A stretch of 64,000 nucleotides of DNA from Sisyra terminalis (taxonomy: Eukaryota > Arthropoda > Insecta > Neuroptera > Sisyridae). Under the pieces are notes generated by a model, which saw only the letters and a program-made list of their open reading frames with translations, made no database searches and was not told where the DNA came from. Below, piece after piece: positions 44,961 through 57,790 of the stretch. Both the position numbers and the translations under genes were made by a program. The stretch spans positions 63,751,701 to 63,815,700 of the forward strand of contig OY292275.1 of the NCBI GenBank assembly GCA_958496175.1, read 5' to 3'. Positions within the stretch are counted from its first letter, which is position 1. The number at the start of each line of letters is the position of its first letter.

Positions 44961-46279
44961 CTAGCTGATCCCCGCGACTTCGTCTACGTAACGTAGGTGT
45001 AGATTATATTTTCTTTTTAAATTTGCTATTTGTAGTGGCATATGAAAATTATTATTTTTCTTATTTCTTTTACGAAAAAATTTAAAAACACTATTTTGTC
45101 AACTTTAAAAAGACACATTTAATAAACTGTTACTTAGAATAAAAAAGTTGTATATAATGATCAATTAATTTTCAATTTTTTTTTTATAAATATCTAAAAA
45201 GAATATGGTCTATTCTGTATACCTACCGTGAACCAATTAATCCATAAATCAATCACCATCTATACATAAATAAGAAATATTGTTAAGTTCAATAAAGTCA
45301 GTCATAATTATGACTTAAAGCAGTCAAAAGGTATCAAAACACTTGCCTAGATATTTTGAATATTAGTAGAAATCCCATTTCATTGTCTCAACTTTTACAC
45401 TATTGAAATGTACAAAACTACGGCGACATTAAAATTTGTTCAAATGCACGAAACCCAGTTCCTCCATAATCAAGTATAACCATTGTGTATCTATGCACTT
45501 ATTATTAAAATATCTGAATTTCAACTATATAATTAAACCATTTCCTTTCAGTTCGCCAAATTTCTCGCTGTTTGATATTTACGGCTTTAAAAACGTATTT
45601 ACTTTAAGTTTTATTACTATTATTATTATTACTACTACTACTATTACTTTTTTTCGTTAATATGTTCTTATTGAGCAACTCTAAGGGTCTATTTACAACA
45701 GTTTTGTAAAAAATAAAATTAAAAAAAAAGTTTACTGTAAGATTCGAACCCACGTCTTTATAATTAGGAGCAGCAAAATGTTAGATACGTAAACCATTTC
45801 GCTATTAATATCAACTATGTGTTTTATATATATAAAGGTTTATATTTCAAAGAGGCAATTTTTCAAAATTTAAATTTAATTTACTATGCTTTTTATCAGT
45901 TCAACTAAAAATACTTTTACAGATTATTTTCTAATTTTAAATTACCTTTCTAATGATATATAACTCACCTGTCTAGCGTAAAAAAATCTGTTTTCATCCC
46001 TAGGGAATACCTTCCCTTATTATTTTTTGGAATGTTAAGTTGCCTATAGTCTGCGGGAAATTGTGTTTAATTCCAAATTTCATTAAATTCCGTAGTTCCG
46101 TTCTTTTGTTAAATCGGGACACACAGACAGACAGACAGACAGATAGACAGACAGACAGACAAAAATTTTAAAAATGTTAAATTTGGAATAAGGGCCTCTT
46201 GAAACAAAAATTTATTCTAAAATTGGGTTCAAAATCGAAATGTACAGACAGACGTAAGAATTGTATATATTAATATAGA
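44961..46279 (-). mobile_element. Non-autonomous Helitron, full length (1319 bp)
   Basis: On minus: A|TCTATATTAATATATAC at the 5' end and GGGGATCAGCTAG|T at the 3' end; TC start, CTAG end, A/T flanks. A small hairpin CTACG-TTA-CGTAG lies about 20 bp inside the 3' end. It shares its 3' portion with 17427-18901 but has a different 5' end, and it contains an ACAG microsatellite (46120-46160) and a tRNA-like segment absent from the other copy. No Rep/helicase ORF. Confidence 0.8.
45737..45805 (-). ncRNA. tRNA-like segment inside Helitron (not a full tRNA)
   Basis: Minus strand: an A-box-like TAGCGAAATGG and, about 36 nt later, a B-box-like GGGTTCGAATC, the spacing of an internal RNA polymerase III promoter. 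The acceptor stem is not convincing and no anticodon arm can be assigned. It could be a tRNA-derived SINE head or a captured tRNA remnant. Missing from the Helitron at 17427-18901 by a local deletion. Confidence 0.45.
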
Positions 46280-47360
46280 TTTACCACACCATGGATGAGA
46301 GCAACCATGAATTTATTTAGAATGTGGTGTAAGTCCATTGACGGAATACAAATAAGTGGATAATAAATGCAATTTGCTTGGAGCTTTCATCTACAAAAAG
46401 CTCTTTAGAAAAAAATATTGATCCTCTTTTTTAACGTTTTACCATCAATTACCATTGTTAATATCGTTAATATCCTAGTGAAACTTGTGCCAAGTCTCGA
46501 GGGCCATTTTTCTGGCGTTAAGCTCTCTTTTTGTAGGCAAAAAATTGAATTTTTATTGCAACACAATTTTAAATTTCCTTTTATTGCCCATTCGGCGCTC
46601 GTAAGAGCGCAAGTTCATATAAAATTTTATCGAATTCAACTTGAGAATAATAAGGGATGCTAATACTAATTGAATAATGACAGAAACTAAAAAGAGAAAA
46701 CACAAAAAAAATTCGTATAAATTTTACATCTCTAATACAATTTTTCAAAGATTTTCAGTAAGTGTGTGTGTGTTTTTTTTTTCCATTTTGTCAAACAAAT
46801 TGAGATGGATTGGATTTGTTAATGAAAGTGGATAAGGGTGGAATTTTTTTTTTTTCAATTTTTTCCCTTGAAAAATATAAAGCCGATAGTTTGATGCAAA
46901 TAAAACTTGAATGAAAAATGTGGTTCTTGGAAAAAGCTCAATTAAATTATGGTTTTTGGTCGCTGAAATTAGCCTCAAAGCACATACTAGAAAGCTCTCA
47001 AATTAGACAGACCACCTGTTTTTTAGGGGGGGGGGGCAGAGGGGTCAAAAGCTTTTAAAATAGATTTAATTTGTGAAAATTTCCCAACACATTATCGTCA
47101 TTAACGACCGACACCATCCGATCATTACGTCCCACTTTCATTGCCCCCCCCTCCCCCCGTGCTGGTTAAAGTTGTTTGATATATTATGGTCGTGTCGTGA
47201 GGAGCTTTCGCCTCTCAAATTCCAGACGTGAGTCCCACAGGAATCTCCCACCTGTGAAGAACATCGAAACTAAAACCAGGATCCATGCCCGGATCGGTGC
47301 GAGACCACGTGCATAATTTGTGTTTGCCAACGACTTCGAAACCAATTAGAATAATCGACA

Positions 47361-47395
<35 letters not shown>

Positions 47396-48145
47396 CCGAT
47401 ACCGACCGAAAATTAACGGAAAGTAAAAGCGATCGGGGCCCCAAAACAAAAACCGAAAAACGACCCACCAAGGGGATGATGATATACGTTCAGGTGTTTC
47501 CCAGATGTAAATCAATAAGTTGGCTATGGATGAGCTTTTCATATTTTCTTTCTCTCTCCCACACACACACACACACTTTCCCCTTAGTCTATTATACATA
47601 CATATATATCGAATTATTCGGTTGAGAATGAGACATTCGGGATTTGAATGAGACCGTTTTCGCTATTTGTTGGCCGAAAAACAAACGCGCAACAGGCAAT
47701 AAAATTTGATTGGCCAAATAGTTTTCGATTGTTTACAAAGCTTAGGCTCATTTCAATTGCAAAAAAGCTTTTCACACACTTTTCGTGCTGACCTATTTCG
47801 CTTGTGAAAACATTTCATTGCACTTTTCAGCGCTTTGAGTTTTGAAAGCTTTAAATTAAATTTACAACCCCAAACGTGTTCGGCCGTAACTAAATGGAAT
47901 TACCTAGAACGGGGTTGCTAATTGTTGGTCGTTGGTTCGCATGAAAAATTATTCTCGGTTTTGAATGGAATCTTTATTTGTGTTTTAAAAGTTGGGGTTT
48001 TTAAGGAGGGGAGGGTGGAATATGTGACACTGTCAAATTTGATCGTTTCAGTGTCCACATCTTGTTGACTTAGAGAATATAAATCCCATCTAAGTGAGCT
48101 GTGCACGTTTCCAAAGCCGTCTATGATGACCATCTGTCAACCCCT
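46280..48145. other. Single-copy stretch with TA and CA microsatellites
   Basis: TA repeat about 47364-47394, CA repeat about 47560-47576, G and C runs near 47023 and 47145. GAGCTTT/AAAGCTC words near 46381, 46398, 46935, 46992, 47201 and 47532. The 109-aa minus ORF here runs through the TA repeat and is not credible. Confidence 0.5.
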
Positions 48146-48985
48146 TTCTTGCTAATATTATAAAGAGGAAAGATTTGATTGTTTGTTTGTAATGAATAGG
48201 CTCTGAAACTACTTGACCGATTTGAAAATTTTTTTCACTGTTGGGAAGCTACACTATTTCCGGTGAACATAGGCTATAAACATAGGCTAAAACTCCAATA
48301 ATGTAACCCAAGATGTGAAAATTACCAAAAAACTTTTTATAATAATGTACTACGAATTTGCATAACATTTAAATAGAGCGACAGAATATGTCTAACTATT
48401 ATAGTTATGTCACAATAATTTTTTTTTTCATTTTAAAAAGTATATATAAACGCAACCGCTATAAAAGCTCTTTTATTTATACTTTGGAATTAATCCTTAT
48501 CAAAATAAATGGCTTCATATTTAAGTTTGTTTCAATCAAGGTTTATAAAATACACAGGTGGTCTCATGCGCTACGTGACGTCTCCAGAAGAAATTCATAC
48601 ATATCTTCAGACTGATTCAAATTTCAAAATTCTTCGTATGACGTCATTTTTTTTCTAATGGGGCAACCTGTGTAATTTATAAACCTTGTGCTTCAATACC
48701 ATTATATAACTTTTTGAGTTATTCAATTGGAACATTCCGTTCGAAAGATATCCCAAGTTTAAAAATGTAAGTTATTTGAAAAATGTCGCATGGTCACCGC
48801 TCGGTTAAACGGCACCAGAATAAAAAACAGAACAATTGAATTTAATGAAACTTGATATTAAGATACAACACAATTACCCACACACGTTAGGCTACTTATC
48901 ATTCCTTAAAAATAATAAAGGAATGTATCTCCTACGTAAAAACTGAGGGATGAAAAAAAAATTACTTTAGACAGACTAGTTGGGA
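48146..48985 (+). mobile_element. Decayed Helitron with nested MITE
   Basis: Matches the 5' block of 17427 (TATTATAAAGAGGAAAGATT, GGTGAACATAGGCTATA) and, after the MITE at 48537-48688, the shared block with ACACACGTTAGGCTACTTAT. The 3' end is missing. Confidence 0.7.
48537..48688. mobile_element. MITE, ACACAGGTGG family, copy 2
   Basis: 152 bp, ends CAAGGTTTATAAAATACACA and the mirror TGTGTAATTTATAAACCTTG. Core as in the 8369 copy. It sits within Helitron-derived sequence. Confidence 0.75.
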
Positions 48986-50050
48986 ATAAGGTTAACAAGT
49001 AACTAGTTTGGGAAAATCATTTTTTTTTATATTTCCCCCCTAAAAATACCATTAATATATAAGTTTTCTTTAGAACTACCGAATATTATGGTAGATATAT
49101 CAATTTCAGAATTCAATTTTTTTCTAAATTTTCACCAGACAAATTAATTTTTATCATACGATAAACTTGACATACCCAACGAAAAAAAAAACATGATTGA
49201 TACCTAAAATGAAACCATCCAATTTTAAAAGCTCCAAAAAAAGCGAAGCTTTTGCGCCACACTTACCGAGTCCTTCAGACACAACGTTGAAGAAAAACCA
49301 CAATAATTTACAGCTTTTGTTTGCTGTTCATTTATTTTTATTATTTCACTTGTTTCTAGTTGTTTATATGTGTGTGGTTCAGTTAAAAGCTCCCTTGCAA
49401 GTGTTTTGTTTGAATGGAACTTGCTCCACAAACAAAAGCTATTGAAAACAATTGAAACTATTTGGACGCCATTTTCACGTACGATTACATTCGTAAATTA
49501 TTCCCCAATGTAATTGTTTGCGAATAAAATAAACGAATGTCGAACATGCAATAAAACAAAAGACATTCGTAATTAACTGACCTGAGTAGGAGAAGAAAAT
49601 GGCGAAAAACTTACATTTTTTGATTTATATTTTATTTATTGTATGAAAAACTGTTTGAATTTTAAGAAAAATGACTTGCATAGCAAATTGAATGCACTCG
49701 TTGCAATTATACGTGGAACACAACCGGAAATTTCTAATCTGTTCATGACAGTATCATAAATGAAGCGAGTTTTCTTATCGTTATATTATATGTTGGTTGG
49801 CTAAACTAGGTAAGAAAAAAAATAAATAGAAACTATATTTGATCTCGAAAGTTTCAACGATTATAAGTTTGCTTTGTAGTGGTGCTTGAGATAAGAAAAT
49901 GAAAATTTCAACGTTGAAAGTTTCGAGGATTTATATTAAAGTTTCAAGAGAGGATATAGAAAGGGACTAAAATCTCAACAAATTGGTATTTGAGTTATAG
50001 TTTAATAATTTTACTAAAGAAATGTGAACATCTTCTTTATTCATATACGA
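48986..50050. other. Single-copy stretch
   Basis: Opposing ORFs of 82 and 68 aa at 49.2-49.4 kb; neither is supported by splice sites or similarity. AAAGCTC words near 49229 and 49386. Confidence 0.45.
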
Positions 50051-50168
50051 CAATCTTCCTATATCCTGTCGTTTTGTGTTATTCCCCAACAATGGCTGGC
50101 TTCAGTCCTGATTGAAGGCGTTAAGGAATAACATAGAACAACAGGATATAGAAGCATTGTTGCATAAG
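50051..50168. repeat. Hairpin element, 118 bp
   Basis: The left arm CTTCCTATATCCTGTCG.. and the right arm mirror each other over about 35 bp (a few mismatches) with a 48-bp loop. Its GGAATAACATAGAA end resembles CTATGTTATTCC blocks at 62.7 and 63.9 kb. Possibly a small MITE. Confidence 0.65.
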
Positions 50169-50775
50169 AATAGAATAAAGATGTATGTTTTTTATATAGA
50201 ACGATTTTTTATCAAAACTTATGTATTACGGTGTCCGTTATTTCTCAAATTAATGTTTTTACAACGATCGCCCTCTGAATTTTTAGTTTAAGATATAAAA
50301 AAAATTATCCAATACAATTAAGCTCTTAATTTCTTGATTAAACCGTGCCGGAATCATGTTACTTTTACCATTTAAATAAAATGGGATTATTTGACTTTTA
50401 CCAATTATTTTTTTTTCTCAGAAACAAATGAATAAAAAGATTTAAGATGAAATTATTCTGACGTAAAATTTAACGCTCTACAAAAAAGATCTCTTATGAA
50501 TTTTCGATTAAATCACTCCATTAAAAGTTATTCAACATTTAACTTTTTAACGACAAATCAATCGACTATAGGCTCAATAAAAATGATGTTGACTACAAGT
50601 TCTAAGAAATTTCTCATAGATGGCGTCTGGTGAAATGGTAAAAATTCCAATTTTAATTGAACTTTTGTCGATAGTCTCATTAATTAGTATGAAATTCACT
50701 TCGTAGGTACAAAATATTGATTAAAGTACGAAAATTTATTCTGGATAATCAAAATTAGATTTTTTCGCTGAGGTT
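50169..50775. other. Non-coding stretch with reversed GTAGAGC module
   Basis: AACGCTCTACAAAAAAGATC near 50473 is the reverse of the module in FB-C and at 31 and 39 kb. No gene. Confidence 0.45.
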
Positions 50776-51231
50776 GAAAAGTTATACTGTGTATACAATA
50801 TATAGAATATATTGCGGTCCAATTTATGTAGTATTATCTGATATAATAATACATAAAAATCATACCATAAACATAAAATTGAACAGAAGTTCAAACAAAA
50901 ATATTCGTGACGTATTGCCCAGATACGTATTTCGATTGCCAAAAAATATTCCTCAGTGGTCATCAAGTAGTTTGGAGATCCTCCATAACTGCTTTGTGAT
51001 GATTCATGTGAATCATGTGAAAAGAGTGATCCCAACTACTTGATGACTACTGAATAAGTTTGCTTGGCAATCGAAATACGTATCTGAGCAATACGTCACG
51101 AATATTTTTGTTTGAACTTCTGTTCAAATTTATGTTTATTGTATGATTTTTATATATTATTATATTAAATTATACTACATAAATTGACCGGAATATATTC
51201 TATATATTGTATACACAGTTATCCTGGATAA
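50776..51231. repeat. HH1 foldback, both cores damaged
   Basis: Complete two-arm copy bounded by GTGTATACAATATATAGAAT and its mirror. On minus (50918-50965) stem II is destroyed (CCAAAAAATA). On plus (51038-51085) the box reads CUGAAUA (G8 lost). It is joined to an FB-A half at 51236. Confidence 0.8.
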
Positions 51232-51235
51232 ACTA

Positions 51236-51830
51236 GGACATTTTTTTTAGAGCACTTTTTTTCCTATAACTTATCTCTGTAAAAGTTTTTGATATTTTTC
51301 ACAGGTCCTAAGTCATTTAATTAAAATAAAAAAAATATAATAATTCAGGGAATTTTCAGTTTAATGCAAATAACTTAGGACCTGTGAAAAATATCAAAAA
51401 CTTTTACAGAGATAAGTTATAGGAAAAAAAGTACTCTACAAAAAATGTCTTATAAAATTTTCACATAAAATTGATGGTTGCGTCAAAAAATTGAAAAAAT
51501 ATTAATATTTCACAATAGTTCAACTTTGACCTCGAATAACTTTTGAAGGAATAAATGTATCAAAAACTTGTTGGAGACCTTTTTTGTAGATCGTTTAATT
51601 TTCTACAAAAATATACCCTGGTCATTCTGAAATATTGTCACCAGCGGGAGCTATAAAATTCCAAAGTGCAAGAGAATATTTTATTTAAATGGAAAATCGA
51701 ACTTTGAATACGGCACGTCTTAATATTAATATTAAGAGCTTAAACTTTCACAGGATTTTTTTTCGTCATTCCCAACAATATTTTCGATATAATTAAGAAA
51801 AAAAATCATAATTTTTTTTGAATCAGTCTC
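51236..51830. repeat. FB-A, copy 5 (left half missing)
   Basis: Starts in the middle of the left arm (AGAGCACTTTTTTTCC) and runs through the centre and the whole right arm to GAATCAGTCTC. Confidence 0.8.
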
Positions 51831-53165
51831 ATGTATATAAAAAAACTGCAGCTTTTAAAACTTGTGCATAATTGTACTAATCAAGTCCACGTCTCAAATC
51901 TCTGTTTATCTTTGACGAAGTCAGACAATAAATTAAAACGCTTTCAGCAACAAATTATTTTGTTTAGAATTTATTTACCTTTTTTAATTGGCAATTAGAG
52001 CCTTGTAAATTTTTAACGTCGAACAAAAAACAAACATTGTTCGCGCTTAATGGCTTTTCTGTCCGCCTAAAGTATACACATTGCACAGTGCAGGTAAATT
52101 ATAGTGTTTGCTTTGATTTTTTGCATCAATAAGTGCATAATTAACACGTGTAATTGAAGCAGCACTCACTTTGACCGATGCAATCCCATGCATTGCTTCG
52201 TTCTCGGTTTGATGCAATCAATTTGAGAAAATTTGACGATTTGAAACTGACCTAAAAATTAAATTTTAAATCTACATGCGATGTTGAATGCAAAAATGCT
52301 TTTAATCGAAAGCCTCAAAAACTTTCCATTCTTGTTCTATGAATAATTCAACCATACCCCTTAACTTGTTTTTTTTTTTTTGAATACTGTAATAAAAGAC
52401 AAGTTGAAAACTTTTGTTATACAAATAGACCATACATATACTTTCCATTTGCAAGAAAAAAGTGTAAATTTTCTTTGATTTTTTTTCTTCTCGTTATTTA
52501 CCCACAGAACTTTTTCATTATCTCTCGTATCTGAGCTTTGAAACGTTTCAATTTTCTTTGCGGGTGACATTTTTCTTTAAAGTTCACAAAAGACAATTAA
52601 AAGTTTGGCTGCCAAATATTCTCAATCTGAAAAACACAAAAATCAGTCTTTTTTTCAAATAGAAATATTGAAATACTTAACGTTTACAAAGAGTAATCGT
52701 TGCCAAATTCTTAAGTTTTCTTCAAATCTATTTGATATTTTCCGAGCCCTTCAAGCTATTGGCGTCTTTAAAGTCAAATTTAATGGTTTTTATCAATTCG
52801 AAAATGTTACAGTTTGATCATTTATTGAGATTTTGATAATGTTGTTCCGCTTTTCATAGTGGGAGATGAAAGCTTTAATCTTTGGTCCATTAGTGAAATC
52901 ACAAGCATTGTCAAAGGAAATCGAGTGAAACGAGAGATCTTTTGACAAATAGCCGAGGCGGGGTGGGGTCAGGAAACATGCAGGAAATGAGAAAGTATGT
53001 GGATCATGCATTCACATTGTGAATCAAACTCTAAATATAAATCTGAATAATTTTTCTTGGCGCCAATTTCAAAGAAAAACTGCCACGATACAGGTGGGCA
53101 AATGCACACAACGTGTAATTGAAAACAATCTTAGTTTTCTTGGATTTTTTGATGATTTCATCAAA
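51831..53165. other. Single-copy non-coding stretch
   Basis: No repeat recognised. A 70-aa plus ORF (52605-52817) starts with TTG rather than ATG and has no support. GAGCTTT near 52513. Confidence 0.45.
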
Positions 53166-53815
53166 TTTTCTGAATTGAATTTTTAAAATATTATATTTAT
53201 TTGTTTCATTAATCTAAAAAAAAGCAAATACTTAGTAATTTTATATAAAATACTGATTTTAACTTACAAAAATTCAAGTTATGGTGATGGACTTCGTGGA
53301 AAATTAACGATAATGAATTATAATATTTTTCTTAATATCCCAGCGTTGTTTGATTTGAAATATTTGGAAATTTCCTTTCTTCATTACTTATACACCAATT
53401 TGAATTAATTTCAATTTGTAAAACCGAAGAAAATATCTAAAAAATTGGTCAAAAGATAATTCGTATAAGCTTAACTTTGGACTTATAAATATTACCTTTT
53501 TAAATGTTTCCGAATCACAATAGTTTGCTTTGAATCTTGATTTAGTAAATTAAAATATAACAATGCTTTTTCCAGTTATAATTTTCCCGTGAAAATGATT
53601 TTCTTAAGTTAATTAAGCTTTTCCTTTTCATTTACAAATCAACACAAATTTGAGTATGACATTCGAAATTCTAACCTAAATTCTAACCTTTTTGCAATTG
53701 AACAAACATGGCCGTTCTTGAGGAATATCTCCGAAAACATTATCGTATAAGAACTATGCATACTGAAGCAGGGAAATAATTATAATACTTCCGATAGTTC
53801 CACTTAACCTACTTA
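53166..53815 (-). pseudogene. Family B unit, copy 3 (tandem pair, distal on plus coordinates 1)
   Basis: Minus-strand blocks: CFRRYSSRTAMFVQLQK ending at a GTTAGA donor (about 53690), with a stop just before the block; ALLYFNLLNQDSKQTIVIRK, open, ending at GTAATA (about 53495); and, after TTTTTTAG, IFSSVLQIEINSNW then FPNISNQTTLGY and a stop. Homologous to 20-21 and 41 kb. Some blocks are open, but the set does not join in one frame, so it is probably inactive. Confidence 0.35.
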
Positions 53816-53837
53816 ATTTTCTTGAATTTTTAATATC

Positions 53838-54492
53838 TTAAAATTTTCTGAAATGAATTATCAAAAAATATTTTATTTTTTGTTCCATTAATCTGAAAAA
53901 TAGCAAATACTTAGTGATTTTATATAAAACACTGATTTTAACTTACAAAAATTTAAACAATTATGGTGATAGACTTCGTGGAAAATTAACGATAATGAAT
54001 TTTAATATTTTTTTTAATATTCCAACGTTGTTTGATTTGAAATATTTGGAAATTGCCCTTCTCCAATACTTATATACCAATTTGAATTAATTTCAATTCG
54101 TAAAACCGAAGAAAATATCTAAAAATTTGTTCAAAAAATAGTTCGTATAGGTTAACTTTGGACAACTTTGGACATATAAATATTACCTTTTTACATGTTT
54201 CCGAATCACCATAGTTTGCTTTGAATCTTGATTTAGTAAATTAAAAAATAACAATGCTTTTCACAGTTATAATTTTCCCGTGAAAATGATTTTCTGAGGT
54301 TAATCTAGTTTTTCTTTTTCATTAACAAATTAGCACAAATTTGGGTATGACATTCGAAATTCTAACCTTTTTACAATTGAACAAACATGACCGTACTTGA
54401 GGAATATCTCCGAAAACATTATCGTATAAGAACTATTCATACTGAAGCAAGTCAATGATTATAATAGTTCCGATAGTTTCACTTAACCTATT
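53838..54492 (-). pseudogene. Family B unit, copy 4 (tandem duplicate of copy 3)
   Basis: About 660 bp downstream duplicate. The second block reads ALLFFNLLNQDSKQTMVIRK (only conservative changes from copy 3); the third reads IFSSVLRIEINSNWY then FPNISNQTTLEY. Same donor and acceptor sites. The low rate of disruptive change in block 2 hints at recent function. Confidence 0.35.
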
Positions 54493-57400
54493 TTTTTAAA
54501 GGTACTTCAAATTCCATTAAAATAAAAAAAAATTACCATATCATTTTTAGTTTTAAACATTCAGATAAGGGTCTGGACTATTACGCAACGTCCATTATTC
54601 CTCAGACCAATAAAATGAACATCGCACCCTTAAGCCTTAACAGTCGTTAGTGTTTTTGTTCAACAAAATTTTTTGTTTGTTTTTCTTTTGTCTAGCACGT
54701 GTTGATGTCAAAAGTCCAATCTTTTACAATGATAATTAATTTTCTTAATTTTCATCATTTCCTTGATTTATTTGCCAGAGCTTTTGCCAGCGTCTGGCGA
54801 CAAAAAAGCTTTTATTGAAATTTGATATCATCGCAAGCTTTTTTTAATGGGGGAAAAACATTTTTGTTTGTCCACGAAAAAAAAAGCGTATGAATGATGA
54901 GATTTGGTAGGACTAATCGAGTTTTTCTTTTGTTTCAGATATATAGATGTGAGGCGAAGATATGGTGGAGCTTTAAGGGGGTGAGGGGGTGAGTGCAATT
55001 TTTAGTTTAAATAAATTACCAAGTTTTAAGACAAAAAAATCGTCGGACCACATCGTTTCGTTTGATTTACGAAAGCCAATACGTTTCAATGCCACTTGTT
55101 AACCGTTAATTTATCGATGCTGAACACCCACCCTTGCGTTGGTCGACTTGAGAGAGTAATATATATGTGATGTAAAGATAGAGAGAGAGAGAGAAAAAAT
55201 ATTGCCGTGTTAAAAAAGATGTTTGAAACGATCCATTGATGTGAACCTTTTTCTTTTGATATCACTATGTGCACCCGGACCTGTGATTTATTGAGAGCCG
55301 AAAAGATAAATCAATTGAAAAGAGTATACATAAGAAAAATCGGATTATTTGACTAATTTTTTCTTGGCAACTTTCAAATGTTGTTTGAATTGGTTAGGGT
55401 TAGGTTTCATGGCCGTCTAGATATTTTAGACTAAAATTTTTTGTTTTTTAAATAGTCTACTGTTCTTATACCTAACCTCACACGGAGTGAAAAAGTGAGG
55501 TTATGAGACGCATGGACGTCTTAAGAGCGATTATGATATGATGAAAGAATGGCAATTTTTCTTGTTGGGTTCTTGAAAAATTCGAGAGATGAGATATGAT
55601 TTTTTTTTTTTTGACGATAAAAATCAGTTCCCTTTCACTATTCTGAAAGTCGTTATATAAACGACAAGAGGTCTTAACGGGAAATTCCCTCTCGTTGAGG
55701 GACCTCTCATATTTTATAAGTTCGCCTCGTCCATTCTTTGATATTTCTTATGAATTTTCCTTTGTATGAAACGTCAAATTTTTGTAGAACAATTCTCATA
55801 TACGCATTGTTTGGTCTGGAGCGATTTTTTCAATTTTTTTTTTTTGTATAGGTTAGGAAAAATCCCTTAGCCACTCAATAAATTGGATGTTAAATTTCTA
55901 TACATGAAATATTACCCATCAATTCTTTTCCCTCTTAAACAAATGAAAAATCTATCAGAAAAACAAATGAAAATCGTGACGTTCTTTTGTTTTTCATTAT
56001 TCAATTGTTTCGTTTTTCAAATGACTAAAGTTAATCTGAATTTTATTTTAGAATTTCATAACGTCAATAAGTTTTTGTGAAAAAAAAAACTTTTCAGTAC
56101 GCTTTATAGACCGTTAACAATGTAGAGCTTTTGAAAAACTCAAATTGAAAATAATGAAACAGCACTTATGTACTTGAGGTAGAGCTTTTGAATGCTTAAT
56201 GGTAAGAAATGATATTTTTTTATTGGAAATCAAAAAAAAAACATTTTCTTAACTTTGATCTTCAAAAATCATTTGAACAATTCAATTCAGGAGAAAAAAA
56301 AGAGGTCTTAAATTAATTATTAAAATGCCATATTATAAAAAACATCCAGAGGCTACTTGATCGTAGAATTTTTCAATATTCATTTGTTTAGCTGTAAAAA
56401 AGCTTCTTATTTTTTTTTTAGTTTATTTTTTCAAGTCATCACAAATTCATAAAATACTTTCCTCTTATATCTCTCTTTCTCTAAACACAACAAAACCCTC
56501 TTTCTGTATTATGCCAGCAACAGAGATTCATGTATGAGGTACAAAAAAAAAAAAAAAAAAAAATAGAGAATTGTACAAAAGCTGATTCTGATGTGTGGTG
56601 GTTGTTGACGAAGATTTTCACTTTTCTTCGTCGCGCCACCTGAATTTATTATTATTTTCCATGTAAAAGACAAACGATGCTCGTATGTTTCAGAAAGACA
56701 ACAGAGGCACGACAACATTCTGTTGTTTTTTCCGTGGTTGCTAGATACTTACTTGTCTCTATGTTGCGGTGAATGCAGATGCGTACTTGTTCTATTGCTC
56801 TTAATTAGACCCGAACTTGCAAGCTGAGCTTTTCATTAGAGAGTGTGAGCTTCGCCTCTGCAGAGTCTAAAGTATTAACATCGTTCTACTGTTTGTTCTA
56901 TATATGGCTATACATACACAACACACGGAAATTGAGGCTTGAAAAAGCTCGCAAGAGAAAAAGAGAGAAAAAGAGAGAAAAACAAAACACGTACCTACTT
57001 AAAAAACAAAAAAAAAAATGTGTCACACCATTTCTCAAATTTCGGTCGTAAAATTATGTTTCCAGTCACAAACACGTATACATATATATATGGCATGACA
57101 TTCGGGTTCAAATAAAGACAAATGAAGCTTTGAAGCTTTCAATACAATGTCAACGATTTCTATAAATCATTTTTCAAGTAGCAACTATCACGAAAACGTT
57201 TACTGTTTCCATAATAATATTTTAAAACAAAACAGCGTCAGTGATTAATTGAGTTTTCCGTTAGAAATCATAGTGACAAACTAAACAAAACACAAAAAAA
57301 AGCTCGGAAAAATGAAACAAATGAAGCTTGCGGCTGTGTTATTCATTTGTTTTGGTTACACATGCTTGTTTTATTGATGAAAAACAAAACAGCAACAAAA

Positions 57401-57790
57401 CAAAAGATGCAAAACATTGTAATTTTAGGTGGCTGGGAATATAAAGTCTAGTCAAATAAATAACATGTGAATTACCAAGGGTTTGTTGGGATTATATTAA
57501 ATATTTTCTTTGGTCTCTTTTTGTTGGTTTTCTCTTCTATATGTATAGTGTATATATATATTTTGTGCTGTGCAACCCCTCGTGGCTATTAGGGTTGAAA
57601 TTTGTTGTCCGGCTTTTATGTTTTGATAAAAAGTCGTTTTAATGCTCCCCCATCCACCCCTCTTGTTGTGGGGTTGAAATGACTGCGTAAGGGGTTGACT
57701 CTTTTTTTTTTTGTGGAGCAAAGCCTTGAGAATAGATATGTACGATTTTAGAAATATCTTTGATCTTTTTTCGTGTAATTGAAGGCACTT
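54493..57790. other. Single-copy non-coding stretch
   Basis: 3.3 kb without a recognised repeat or gene. GA repeat near 55180-55194, poly-A of about 23 near 56541-56563. GAGCTTT/AAAGCTC words near 54778, 54970, 56126, 56179, 56827, 56943 and 57300. Could be intron or regulatory DNA. Confidence 0.5.

Noticed and set aside
45737..45805. A functional tRNA gene
   Set aside because: Internal promoter-like boxes are present, but I cannot draw an acceptor stem or an anticodon arm.
46100..46165. ACAG repeat as a retroelement (RTE-type) tail
   Set aside because: The enclosing element has Helitron ends (TC..CTAG, A/T flanks) on both sides, so I treat the ACAG tract as an internal microsatellite.
47270..47599. 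109-aa minus ORF
   Set aside because: It contains a YIYIYI run translated from the TA microsatellite, and CVCVC from the CA repeat.
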